Origin: Flavobacterium sp. IB48
GTDB taxonomy: Bacteria; Bacteroidota; Bacteroidia; Flavobacteriales; Flavobacteriaceae
Direction: 5' to 3'
Assembly: GCF_016405855.1 (NCBI RefSeq)
Contig: NZ_JAEFCA010000001.1
Coordinates: 161,209-225,208 of the forward strand
Length of the DNA stretch: 64,000 bases
The stretch's first letter is position 1, and every line of letters starts with the position of its first letter. Under the pieces are notes generated by a model. That model saw only the letters and a program-made list of their open reading frames with translations. It ran no database searches and was not told where the DNA came from. The position numbers and the translations under genes were made by a program. Below, piece by piece: positions 33,864 through 42,474 of the stretch.

Positions 33864-34219
33864 TTTCAAAAGAAACAATATACAAAGCGTCTCAATGAGA
33901 CGTTTTTTTTTTGCAAAATATATTTGACATCAAATTACCAAAAGAATCTGTGTAAATTACCAATATTTTCATATGCAAACTTTACAGTTCGATTAAATAT
34001 AAATTTTGCTTCTGTTTGATTATTTATAACTTTATAGTATTTATATTTTCTTTGACATAAGAACATAAATACGTGATTAATAACAACTTTACCATATATT
34101 CTATGAACCACCTTTTTTTTATACCTGCTGGAGCGGCGTCTTGCTCGTGAACATCATCCTTAATAAATTCTGTTATATAAACTTTGCGTTAACGAGCGGG
34201 GTACTCGTACTAGCAGAGG
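33864..34219. other. spacer at the left edge of the type VI island
   Basis: After the NifU terminator (33884-33906) comes about 310 bases with no credible gene. The right part (about 34125-34215) is GC-richer than its surroundings and contains GGTACTCGTACTAGC and CGAGCG. The sequence GGTTATTTATAGGAGTCATT just before the broken lipoprotein also occurs at the end of the second copy (35337-35356), marking the duplication unit. Confidence 0.5.
33884..33906 (+). terminator. intrinsic terminator of the nifU-family gene
   Basis: CGTCTC (33888-33893) pairs with GAGACG (33897-33902) and extends through A-T pairs to 33884/33906, followed by a long T run. Confidence 0.8.
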
Positions 34220-35304
34220 TTATTTATAGGAGTCATTAAAATTCCGTTTACTGTTAGGATAAATTCTAATGCTGTCGACCTCCAGTTCTTGATTGTTTAA
34301 TAAAATTTCCAAGCTTCTGTTGTCTTTGGCAATTTTTAACTGAATTTCATTATCTCCTGAAAGCCCTTTAAAACGGCTGAATATTTCATTTTGATTGAAG
34401 AAAATCCTACCTTCAAATTTTTCTCCTATTCCTGTTTCCCAGAAAAACTGAAGGACATTTGGCAGTGCCCTGTCTCTTATTTTGTTTTCCAGCAGCCATG
34501 GACGCATCATCTGGTCTTTTTCTCCATTGTAATATTCTGTATTTATTGCAAATAATCTGAAATTAGGATTCTCAGAGGTAATTACGGGTTTCCAATTGTA
34601 TCGCAGACGAAACATATCCCATTGATCACAATTGGCATCTGGATTATATAGTTTTTTTGCTAATTCATCAAAATATTCAGGAGTAAACCTCCATGTTTCC
34701 AGATGTTTATTTTTTGCAGATTCCAATTCTTTTGGATCAGTTACTGCTTTAGCCTGATATCTGCCGATTTCTATCACCGTCAAGCCATAATTTACCCAAA
34801 CCACACCATGCCTTTTGGCGCAAAATCAAAAACAAGACTGGACATTCTATCATAAGATTTGTGTGCCGCATCTGCATCTCTCAACAGATCACGATCACCC
34901 TCGTATTTGTACTCCTCAATTATATTATTTTCCGCTTCACAAAAAGCATAATTTCTCCTTACCAAATCTTTCATTCGCTCTATAGGAAAATCAATTTTTA
35001 GCCTATAAAAAGCATTGTCATAACCCGCATAATAAGTTAGGTCTGCGCCTATAGGAGTGCCGTGCTGCTCTGTCCTCATCTTGCCTGAGCTCCCCCATGT
35101 GCCTGAGGAGCTTCCATACGGCATGCCTGCACGAATGCCTTCGAGGGTAAAAATTTCGTCTTTTACCATTTGTACTCTATATTTATTTGCAGGATGGCAC
35201 ATTTCGGCATGCCACTCGGGTGTTTTTTCATTTTTCATTTGGCAGCTGTTTATCTGTATGCCTATTAAAAAGCATACTATTATTTTTATAGATCTATTAC
35301 CCAT
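34220..35304 (-). pseudogene. DUF2931 lipoprotein, copy 1, broken by a frameshift
   Basis: Compared with copy 2 (35338-36432), which is aligned along its whole length, one T is missing between 34804 and 34805: the plus strand reads CCACACCATG here but CCACTACCATG in copy 2. The N-terminal half (lipobox QINSCQ, MCHP motif, HGTPIGADLTYY) therefore reads into a stop just after FAPKGMV, and the C-terminal half (VNYGLTVIEIGRYQAK to the end) is in another frame. Either a real pseudogene or a sequencing error. If intact it would be a second immunity-type lipoprotein of about 360 residues. Confidence 0.75.
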
Positions 35305-35337
35305 AGTGTATTTCATTTGCAAAAAGTATTTCAAATG

Positions 35338-36432
35338 TTATTTATAGGAGTCATTAAATTCTCGTTTACTGTTAGGATAAATTCTAATGCTGTCGACCTC
35401 CAGTTTTTGATTGTTTAATAAAACTTCCAAACTTCTGTTGTCTTTGGCAATTTTTAACTGAATTTCGTTATCTCCTGAAAGCCCTTTAAAACGGCTGAAT
35501 ATTTCATTTTGATTAAAAAAAATTCTCCCTTCAAATTTTTCTCCTATACCTGTTTCCCAGAAAAACTGAAAGACGTTTGGCAGTGCCCTGTTTCTCATTT
35601 TATTCTCCAGCAGCCATGGGCGCATCATCTGGTTTTTTTCTCCATTGTAATATTCTGTATTTATTGTAAATAATCTGAAATTAGGATTCTCAGAGGTAAT
35701 TACGGGTTTCCAATTGTATCGTAGACGAAACATATCCCATTGATCACAACTGGCATCTGGAACAGAAAATTCTTTTGCCAACTCATCAAAACGGGCAGGC
35801 GAAAAACGCCAGATATCTAAATATCTTTTTTTTGCAGATTCTAATTCTTTTGGGTCAGTTACTGCTTTAGCCTGATATCTGCCTACTTCTATAACAGTCA
35901 AGCCATAATTTACCCAAACCACTACCATGCCTTTTGGCGCAAAACCAAAAATAAGGCTGGAAATTCTATCATAGGAATTGTAAGCCTCATCTATATCACC
36001 TGTAATATATTGCAAACCAGGATCGCCTTCATATTTGTATTCCTCGATTGTTTTGTTTTTTACTTCACGATAAGCATAATTGCGCTTTACCAGATCTTTC
36101 ATAAGCTCTACAGGAAAATCAATTTTTAACCTGTAAAACACATTTTCATAACCGGCATAATAGGTTATGTCTGCCCCTATGGGAGTGCCGTGCTGTTCTG
36201 TCCACATCTTGCCTGAGCGCCCCCATGTGCCTGAGGAACCTCCGTACGGCATACCTGCACGAATGCCTTCTAGGGTAAAAATTTCGTCTTTTACCATATC
36301 TACACTATATTTATTTTCAGGATGGCACATTTCGGCATGCCATTCGGGTGTTTTTTCATTTTTCATTTGGCAGCTGTTTATCTGTATGCCTATTAAAAAG
36401 CATGCTATTATTTTTATAGATCTATTACCCAT
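35338..36432 (-). CDS. DUF2931 lipoprotein, likely immunity to the Tle1 effector
   Basis: 364 residues from ATG at 36432 (MGNRSIKIIACFLIG), whose ATGGGTAA overlaps the stop of the effector gene. Lipobox QINSCQ gives lipid Cys near residue 21. The body has DUF2931-like segments: PEWHAEMCHPENKY, GTPIGADITYY, PKGMVVVWVNYGLTVIE. Tle1-type phospholipases are known to be paired with lipoprotein immunity proteins in the periplasm; the position directly after the effector supports that role here. The duplicated and broken copy follows 33 bases later. Immunity is inferred, not shown. Confidence 0.7.
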   Translation of the reverse strand: MGNRSIKIIACFLIGIQINSCQMKNEKTPEWHAEMCHPENKYSVDMVKDEIFTLEGIRAGMPYGGSSGTWGRSGKMWTEQHGTPIGADITYYAGYENVFYRLKIDFPVELMKDLVKRNYAYREVKNKTIEEYKYEGDPGLQYITGDIDEAYNSYDRISSLIFGFAPKGMVVVWVNYGLTVIEVGRYQAKAVTDPKELESAKKRYLDIWRFSPARFDELAKEFSVPDASCDQWDMFRLRYNWKPVITSENPNFRLFTINTEYYNGEKNQMMRPWLLENKMRNRALPNVFQFFWETGIGEKFEGRIFFNQNEIFSRFKGLSGDNEIQLKIAKDNRSLEVLLNNQKLEVDSIRIYPNSKREFNDSYK

Positions 36433-38116
36433 TGTGTATTTCTCTTTTTCTGTATCGGCCTTCATAAGCGCCGTCTTTGGCAGGTGCCTGGCTCTCGCGA
36501 GAACCAAGTCCCAGTTCGTTGGCTTTTACAGACCAGTGCAGATACTGGTTTCTTAATTTTTTCAATACTTCTTCGTCAATATAATTCAGATAAGATTTTC
36601 GTTTGAGCTTCGATAAATACTCTTCATTTATAGAATTTTTATCATACAAATCGCCATTGTACATTTCGACATAGCTATTCCGCAAATCATTACAGACGTT
36701 TACATAATTATTTAAACTGTTGCAGACTGATTTTATAAACTCATCTTCTATTGAATAGGAAATTAATTTATTCTTTCTATATTCAACTTTAGCATCTTTA
36801 GAAAAGTGAAACATTAAATGCAGTGGAATCTGGTCATAAGTATTATACAGATTTCGTATTCCTACTACCGCATAAAATCGCTCTAAATCTTCTACAGATC
36901 CTTTTTTTATTTTATTGTCAATAGCAGATTTATGCACAACTCCAGCTTCAATTTGGTGTTTTTTATACCAGCCTTCACTAATTACTATTTTTTTTAGTTT
37001 TTCAACTTCTTGATCAGAATGATGAATCATTTTGTTGTAAAGTGATTCTCTTTTATAGTAAAGAGCCGAAACTTCTTTGGCATTGTTTATATAAGAACCA
37101 CCAATATCTGAGTGCACCCCTGGCAAAGTAAGTTCTAAACCATGCAAGCCGGCGCTCTCTATATTGACTAAATCAAAGTTTTCGCGATATTCATCATCAG
37201 ATGACAGTTGCAAAACAAAACGTGCTTTTTTAACTGCATCTAAATGTAAGTCTATACTATCGTTACCGTGATAAAATCCATAAGAAGCTACGGTATCATA
37301 CAGACCCACAAAATTGATCTCGATTTTTTTTATGCTAAAATTCTCTTTTAATAAACAAGCGGCGAAGTAACCATGCCGGTCTAAAAGTGGGTGATTCGGT
37401 ACTTTAAGAATACTATATTCATTTTTCATACCTTGATAATATCCGGGGGCCATTACCTGTACTTTATTATCAGGAAGCTGACCGTATATAACAGCAGGAC
37501 TATTGGCTATATGCAAAAAATGTCTGGCAGCGGTTGCGCCACGGCTAAAACCATAAACATTCAATTTTAAAACATTTATTTCTTTGCCTCCATATTCTTT
37601 CAACATTTCTGGTGTTTTTACACATGCTTTTACCACTTTTGCCACTACCCCGCGATAGCCCATACCTATTGCGACATCTGGAAAAACATCGTCGCTTTCT
37701 AGATTTTCGGTGCCAATTCCTTCAATATATAAGGCGCTTTGAAAATCAGCAGTGGGATCTATAGCATCGTAGCCTCTTGCGACATTAGTATAATCGTTTT
37801 CAAAACTGTCATCTTCCTTATTCCCTACTTTTAGATAAGCATCATGATCTTTTGAATCTTGTTTTTTAGCATCGGTATTGGTTTTATTATTTTGTGTTCC
37901 ATCAAAAAAAATATTTAAGCTTACATTAATAGCGTTATTTAATGAATCTTCAGGATGTAAGGGCTCATAATCTTTCTCAAAAATTCCTTCTTCGCCACCA
38001 TTCCAGCGGTTTTTGCCCAAAGCATGAACCGTATAATCTCCATCTATGGCACGCAAATCCATTTTTCCTGTTGAAGTGTTTATCATTTCACCTTCAACAA
38101 TTCTTAGAATACTCAT
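36425..38116 (-). CDS. Tle1-type (DUF2235) phospholipase, type VI effector
   Basis: 563 residues. The DUF2235 lipase signature is complete: NIFFDGTQNN (68-77), nucleophile elbow VYGFSRGATAARHF (Ser191), catalytic Asp274 in GLYDTVASYG and His335 in PGVHSDIGGSY. Tle1 enzymes cleave phospholipids of competing bacteria and are delivered by type VI spikes. The first 60 residues precede the lipase domain and match nothing I know; they may be a docking part. The gene starts 3 bases after vgrG and overlaps the immunity gene by 8 bases, a typical spike-effector-immunity set. Confidence 0.85.
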   Translation of the reverse strand: MSILRIVEGEMINTSTGKMDLRAIDGDYTVHALGKNRWNGGEEGIFEKDYEPLHPEDSLNNAINVSLNIFFDGTQNNKTNTDAKKQDSKDHDAYLKVGNKEDDSFENDYTNVARGYDAIDPTADFQSALYIEGIGTENLESDDVFPDVAIGMGYRGVVAKVVKACVKTPEMLKEYGGKEINVLKLNVYGFSRGATAARHFLHIANSPAVIYGQLPDNKVQVMAPGYYQGMKNEYSILKVPNHPLLDRHGYFAACLLKENFSIKKIEINFVGLYDTVASYGFYHGNDSIDLHLDAVKKARFVLQLSSDDEYRENFDLVNIESAGLHGLELTLPGVHSDIGGSYINNAKEVSALYYKRESLYNKMIHHSDQEVEKLKKIVISEGWYKKHQIEAGVVHKSAIDNKIKKGSVEDLERFYAVVGIRNLYNTYDQIPLHLMFHFSKDAKVEYRKNKLISYSIEDEFIKSVCNSLNNYVNVCNDLRNSYVEMYNGDLYDKNSINEEYLSKLKRKSYLNYIDEEVLKKLRNQYLHWSVKANELGLGSRESQAPAKDGAYEGRYRKREIHNG

Positions 38117-38119
38117 GAT

Positions 38120-39973
38120 TTATGAATTTATTGAGTTTTCGCCGCTGTATTTATTCAGGTTTTTAGAAGCGTGCACGTTTATATGTTCTTCTGTACTTAT
38201 TAAGGAAGCTGTTTTGGCAATTTCCTTTCTTTCTCCTGTTTCAGATTCTCTATTTCCTTTTATAAATTCTGTTAGATTACCCATTACTTTTGTCATAAAA
38301 TCGATTCCTATAGCGAGAAATTTTGAGCCTGTAATACTTTGTGTATAGTTACCTCCAATAATATCAGTTTTATGAACCCCAACATTAATATCCATATTCT
38401 GCCCCGCATTTATGCTGATATTTTCTCCTGCGTTGATTGTTAAATTTTTGGGAGCATCAATAGTTGTGTTTCCGTTTCCATCCATAAAATATTTATTGCC
38501 ACTTGGATCTTCAAGCGAAACGCTTCCATTGGCATCATTAAAAGTAGCTGTAATTCCAGAACGGGTTTTCATAACCTTCAAATCATTATTCGGCGTACTA
38601 TAACCGCTTTTTTCTTTTCTGCTGGTCATAGTTCCTATTACAATAGGCAGTTCGGCGTTATTGCCCTGAAAATCTACAAAAACCGTATCTCCTATTTCGG
38701 GAATAATGTGAGAGCCTCTGGCATCGCCTCCATAGTTTTGCATTAACGGTATATAAGGAGTGGTTTGTCCTTTGGCTTCCTGCCATGGCATCTGCACCTG
38801 TACAGAGCTGAGTCCGTCAGGGTCTGCGTTTGCCGTTACAATTGCCGTTTGGCTCTGGCAGTACGGCACTAAATCAGGGTCGGTTTCAGATGAAAATACC
38901 GAATTGTTGAAATTTATGGCAGTAAATTGGTTTTCGTAGCCTCCACCATCATCGCATATGTGTCTGATGTGGGTAACTCTGTAAGAGCTTTCGAGCTGCA
39001 TATCGACACCGCTAATTCTTACTTTGTTTCCTATAGTAATGCCGGGAACTTCGCTTGATGCTGTAACCTCCATCAATCGACTTAAAACGGCACGCATTTT
39101 ATTTTTGGTGTATTCTTCTGAGGTTGTTCTCACATATCCGCCAACAGGGTTCTGATTTAGCTGTATTACCGTTTCTTTATTAAAAACCCTGTTGCCCTTA
39201 TTTAGAAAGTTCTGCTGGAAACCGTCGGTTTCTTTTTGGTAATTTAGGGTTTCGTCGGTTCTGTATTCCCCTTCGCGATTGTCATTTTCTATGGTTTTAA
39301 ACATGGCAGGTATTAATTTCATCGTATAATTGAAATCCTGCATGTTTACGCCATAGACTAATTTAGGCTGTCCACCAACCCCGCCCGGCGTGCCGAAAAT
39401 AGTGGTGCGCCCGTTATAATAAAGCCATTGTCCGTTTCTTTTGGCCAAACGGTTTAAAAAGCTGAAGCTACTTTCGTTGTACTGCACCGTATAAGGCAGG
39501 CTGTCTTTGTAAAATGGTCTTACGTCCATATCAATATCGACCCCTTCCTTAACTTTGTTTACAATATCTGCAAGAGGCATGCTGATAAAGGAATTGCACT
39601 CGGGTCCGTTCTCTAAAATTATGGTCGAACTATGGCCTTTTATCAAAATAGTTTCTTCCATATCCTTAATACGGGATTTCTGCAACTGGACTTCAGTTAC
39701 TACGCCATAAAACTGCAAGACATAATCGTTTGGATCTGCTCCAATTATAAAGTCTTCCAACCCGTCTATAGGTTTTATCTCAATGCTTATTTTTTCGCCA
39801 TACAGCTGCTGCGAAAAAGGCATAACGCTTCTTAACTGCTCTACCAATAAATCCTGTCTTACCTGAAAAGAAAAGCTATGGTGGTCGTGAATGGTCTGGA
39901 TTATTTCCAATCCGCTGAAATTCGTAATCTGGATTTCGCCAACTTTAATCGTGGTAACTGTTTGTAATGCCAT
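38120..39973 (-). CDS. vgrG: type VI secretion spike protein VgrG
   Basis: 617 residues. The N-terminal gp27/gp44-like part contains KVGEIQITNFSGLEIIQTIHDHHSFSFQV and later PYTVQYNESSFSFLNRLAKRNGQWLYYNG, the family's best-known signature. The middle gp5-like OB region has DPDGLSSVQVQMPWQEAKGQ and GDTVFVDFQGNNAELPIVIG. The C-terminal part is a beta-helix with repeats such as APKNLTINAGENISINAGQNMDINVG. VgrG caps the injected tube and carries the effector encoded next to it. No other type VI structural gene is in the window, so the machine is encoded elsewhere. Confidence 0.93.
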   Translation of the reverse strand: MALQTVTTIKVGEIQITNFSGLEIIQTIHDHHSFSFQVRQDLLVEQLRSVMPFSQQLYGEKISIEIKPIDGLEDFIIGADPNDYVLQFYGVVTEVQLQKSRIKDMEETILIKGHSSTIILENGPECNSFISMPLADIVNKVKEGVDIDMDVRPFYKDSLPYTVQYNESSFSFLNRLAKRNGQWLYYNGRTTIFGTPGGVGGQPKLVYGVNMQDFNYTMKLIPAMFKTIENDNREGEYRTDETLNYQKETDGFQQNFLNKGNRVFNKETVIQLNQNPVGGYVRTTSEEYTKNKMRAVLSRLMEVTASSEVPGITIGNKVRISGVDMQLESSYRVTHIRHICDDGGGYENQFTAINFNNSVFSSETDPDLVPYCQSQTAIVTANADPDGLSSVQVQMPWQEAKGQTTPYIPLMQNYGGDARGSHIIPEIGDTVFVDFQGNNAELPIVIGTMTSRKEKSGYSTPNNDLKVMKTRSGITATFNDANGSVSLEDPSGNKYFMDGNGNTTIDAPKNLTINAGENISINAGQNMDINVGVHKTDIIGGNYTQSITGSKFLAIGIDFMTKVMGNLTEFIKGNRESETGERKEIAKTASLISTEEHINVHASKNLNKYSGENSINS

Positions 39974-40197
39974 TAGAAAATAATACCAAGTTTATACTTA
40001 AATAAATTCCTACAATTTAAGCCGCTTTACTAACTGACACAATACCTAAATTTAGGGATTTTTCTAAAGAATCCTTAAATATTAAAAAGCTTCCCTAGAA
40101 AACCATATATTTTTAATAATCAATATTTTACACTAATTTTTCATTAAAATCATTTAAAAAGTTTAATATTGTATTCTTAACCAATTAATTAAAAACC

Positions 40198-40608
40198 ATG
40201 GGATTATCTTCATTTTTTAAAAATTTATTTGGCTCAACCAAAGAGTCTGTAACTGAATTGGCAAATAATGCCGAAGAGACTTTTGAACAAGCAAAGGAAG
40301 CGGCAGCTCCTTATATAGAGAAAGCAGAAGCTTTTGCAGAAGAAACAATTGAAAAAGTAAAAGAGGTTTCTGAACCTATTATTGACCAAGCTGCAGATTA
40401 TGCTGACAAAGCAAAAGATACTGTAAGCGAATATGCTGACAAAGCCACTAAAGCGGTAAATGATTTGGTTGATTCTGTTAAAGAAAAAGCAACTTCGCAA
40501 ACAGCTAATGAGGCTTCAGAAACTATTTCTGAAACCGTTGTTGATGCTAGCGAAAAATCTGCCGAAGAGGTAGAAGAAATAGCCGACGAAGCTGCTGACA
40601 AGGCATAA
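40198..40608 (+). CDS. amphipathic helical-repeat protein (YtxH/apolipoprotein-like)
   Basis: 136 residues, highly acidic, almost wholly Ala/Glu/Lys/Asp/Val in 11-residue heptad-like repeats (e.g. EKAEAFAEETIEKVKEVSEP, then DYADKAKDTVSEYADKATKAV). The N-terminus MGLSSFFKNLFGSTKE could insert in or lie on a membrane. Such proteins resemble LEA or apolipoprotein-type helices that bind membranes or protect against drying. No signal peptide. It is preceded by about 220 bases of spacer with no gene and followed by a promoter-leader for mscS. Confidence 0.6.
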   Translation: MGLSSFFKNLFGSTKESVTELANNAEETFEQAKEAAAPYIEKAEAFAEETIEKVKEVSEPIIDQAADYADKAKDTVSEYADKATKAVNDLVDSVKEKATSQTANEASETISETVVDASEKSAEEVEEIADEAADKA

Positions 40609-40637
40609 ACACACTTTTCTGATAATGTAAATATTTT

Positions 40638-40645
40638 TATATTTG
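40638..40645 (+). promoter_or_regulatory. -7 element of mscS
   Basis: TATATTTG matches TAnnTTTG exactly, 51 bases before the mscS ATG. The predicted start near 40652 leaves the hairpin at 40658-40677 in the leader. Confidence 0.5.
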
Positions 40646-40657
40646 CACCACTAATAT

Positions 40658-40684
40658 ACCTTCTCTTTTGAGAAGGTTTTTTTT
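40658..40684 (+). terminator. hairpin plus T run in the mscS leader
   Basis: ACCTTCTC (40658-40665) pairs with GAGAAGGT (40670-40677) across a TTTT loop, followed by about eight T. It could end the helical-repeat gene's transcript, or, because a -7 element lies upstream of it, act as an attenuator in the mscS leader. Confidence 0.6.
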
Positions 40685-40695
40685 ATTTAAAAATC

Positions 40696-41508
40696 ATGAA
40701 CCTGAACCCAGAACAAGTCAGTAAATACGTTACTCGTTTTGTTGACATTTTAGTTGATTATTCACCAAAACTGATTTCTGCATTTTTAATCTTATTTGTT
40801 GGTTTATATGCCATCAGATTGATTAATCGAATTATTAGAAAAATAATGATTCAGCGAAATCTTGATCCTACGCTTACAAAATTCTTATCTGACATTTTAT
40901 TGTGGGCGTTGCGAATATTATTGTTTGTAACCTTTATTTCTAAATTAGGAATTGAGACTTCCTCTTTTGTTGCCATTTTAGGAGCAATGGGTCTTGCAGT
41001 TGGTTTGTCTTTGCAAGGATCGCTTTCTAATTTTGCTGGAGGAATGCTTATTATTGTCTTTAAACCGTTTAAAGTTGGAGATACAATAGAGGCGCAAGGC
41101 GTTGTTGCAACAGTTCTTGAAATTCAGATTTTTGTAACTAAAATGCTTACTGCAAATAATCAGACGGTGTTTGTTCCAAATGGTTCTTTATCTAACGGAA
41201 ACATTATCAACTACTCGATGCAAGGGGAAAGAAGAGCTGATTTGACTTTTGCTATTTCTTATGATTCAGACATTAAAAAAGCAAAAGAAATTCTTTTAGA
41301 TGTTTTAAATAATAACCCAAAAGTATTGAAGAAGCCTGCACCAGAAGTTTTTGTAAAAAACCTATCGGCAAGTTCTATCGATTTTGCAGTTCGTCCTTGG
41401 GCAAAAAATGCCAATTACGGAGCTGTTTTTTCTGAAACATTAGAGAATTGCAAAATTGCGTTGGATCAAGCGGGAATTGCTGTTCAACCGTATACGATAC
41501 AGAAATAG
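40696..41508 (+). CDS. small-conductance mechanosensitive channel (MscS family)
   Basis: 270 residues, near the MscS core length. Three membrane helices (about 18-42, 60-82, 92-125) precede the beta domain. The third contains the pore motif AILGAMGLAVGLSLQGSLSNFAGGM with its Gly/Ala packing pattern, and GDTIEAQGVVATVLEI and FVPNGSLSNGNIINYS follow as in other MscS proteins. It opens under membrane tension to release ions and solutes in osmotic downshock. The tail ends close to tsaB, whose gene converges. Confidence 0.93.
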   Translation: MNLNPEQVSKYVTRFVDILVDYSPKLISAFLILFVGLYAIRLINRIIRKIMIQRNLDPTLTKFLSDILLWALRILLFVTFISKLGIETSSFVAILGAMGLAVGLSLQGSLSNFAGGMLIIVFKPFKVGDTIEAQGVVATVLEIQIFVTKMLTANNQTVFVPNGSLSNGNIINYSMQGERRADLTFAISYDSDIKKAKEILLDVLNNNPKVLKKPAPEVFVKNLSASSIDFAVRPWAKNANYGAVFSETLENCKIALDQAGIAVQPYTIQK

Positions 41509-41511
41509 TAT

Positions 41512-42183
41512 TTATTGCTTCTTTGGAGGAGCAATCATGAAATCTTTCAAATAATAAGGTTCAAAATAAGCGACATCTACAGTGTCGCTTTTTTGATATT
41601 TATCAAAACTGATTTTACTCATTGCTTGCGCTGAAGGATATTTTACATTTTCTAAAAACACCAAATTGTCTCTAGTCAAAACAGGCTTGCATTTATCGGC
41701 ACAGTCACCTACAAAGTAAAGTTTGTCTGTATATTCTTGAAATGAATTTTCATCAATAATTTCAGCTTGAATAGCTCTTTCAACTGTCAAATCTGGATTA
41801 AAAATAGCACTGTAAACTTCCATACGGCGCGCATCCAGCATCGTTACAATTTTTCCATCTGTAACTCCTGCCTGAGAAGCTAGAGTTTGCAGTGTATCTA
41901 CAGCAATTAACGGAATATTTAACGCATAACACAAACCTTTTGCTGCCGAAACACCAATTCTTAAACCTGTATAAGATCCTGGTCCTTGGCTTACGCCAAC
42001 AGCCTTTAAATCATGTGCAGATATTCCAGCTTTTTTTATTGCCTCTTCAATAAAAACGTGAAGTTTTTCAGCATGCGAATATCCTTCATCTGCTAGTTCG
42101 GTACAAACAATGGTTTGACCATCTTTTGCAATAGATACAGAACAATTTTTAGTAGCCGTTTCGATGTTGAGAATATAAGACAA
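41512..42183 (-). CDS. tsaB: tRNA threonylcarbamoyladenosine synthesis protein TsaB
   Basis: 223 residues. TsaB is the inactive partner of TsaD in making the t6A modification on tRNAs. Family segments are ILNIETATKNCSVSI at the start, GPGSYTGLRIGVSAAKGL in the middle and TMLDARRMEVYSAIF. The only in-frame start is TTG at 42183, as a TAA lies five codons upstream. The gene ends 3 bases from the mscS stop. A -7 element lies at 42231. Confidence 0.93.
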   Translation of the reverse strand: MSYILNIETATKNCSVSIAKDGQTIVCTELADEGYSHAEKLHVFIEEAIKKAGISAHDLKAVGVSQGPGSYTGLRIGVSAAKGLCYALNIPLIAVDTLQTLASQAGVTDGKIVTMLDARRMEVYSAIFNPDLTVERAIQAEIIDENSFQEYTDKLYFVGDCADKCKPVLTRDNLVFLENVKYPSAQAMSKISFDKYQKSDTVDVAYFEPYYLKDFMIAPPKKQ

Positions 42184-42230
42184 AGTAGTAAAGTGTTTTT
42201 ATTAAAAATTGATCAAAAAGATTAATGCTA

Positions 42231-42238
42231 CAAAAATA
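42231..42238 (-). promoter_or_regulatory. -7 element of tsaB
   Basis: On the minus strand TATTTTTG matches TAnnTTTG, 48 bases before the TTG start. Confidence 0.4.
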
Positions 42239-42474
42239 AGAGTTAACAGCCAAAATAACAGAAATGCTACACATAAATTTTCAAGTAAAAAGTCTCAAAT
42301 ATATAATTAGGCTTTTTTCTATTGAAAATAGGCAAATTCATTACTGTACTATTTTGTTATATAGAAGCTATAATACTCTCATATCAAGTATATAAATACA
42401 CTAGAAAAAGTGACTGATAAAACCAAAAATCATTTTCGCTTAGAATTCCACTAAATGCAATTATATGCTATAAT

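Noticed and set aside
34220..39973. A complete type VI secretion gene cluster
   Set aside because: Only vgrG, an effector and lipoproteins are present; no sheath, tube, baseplate or ClpV genes are in the window.
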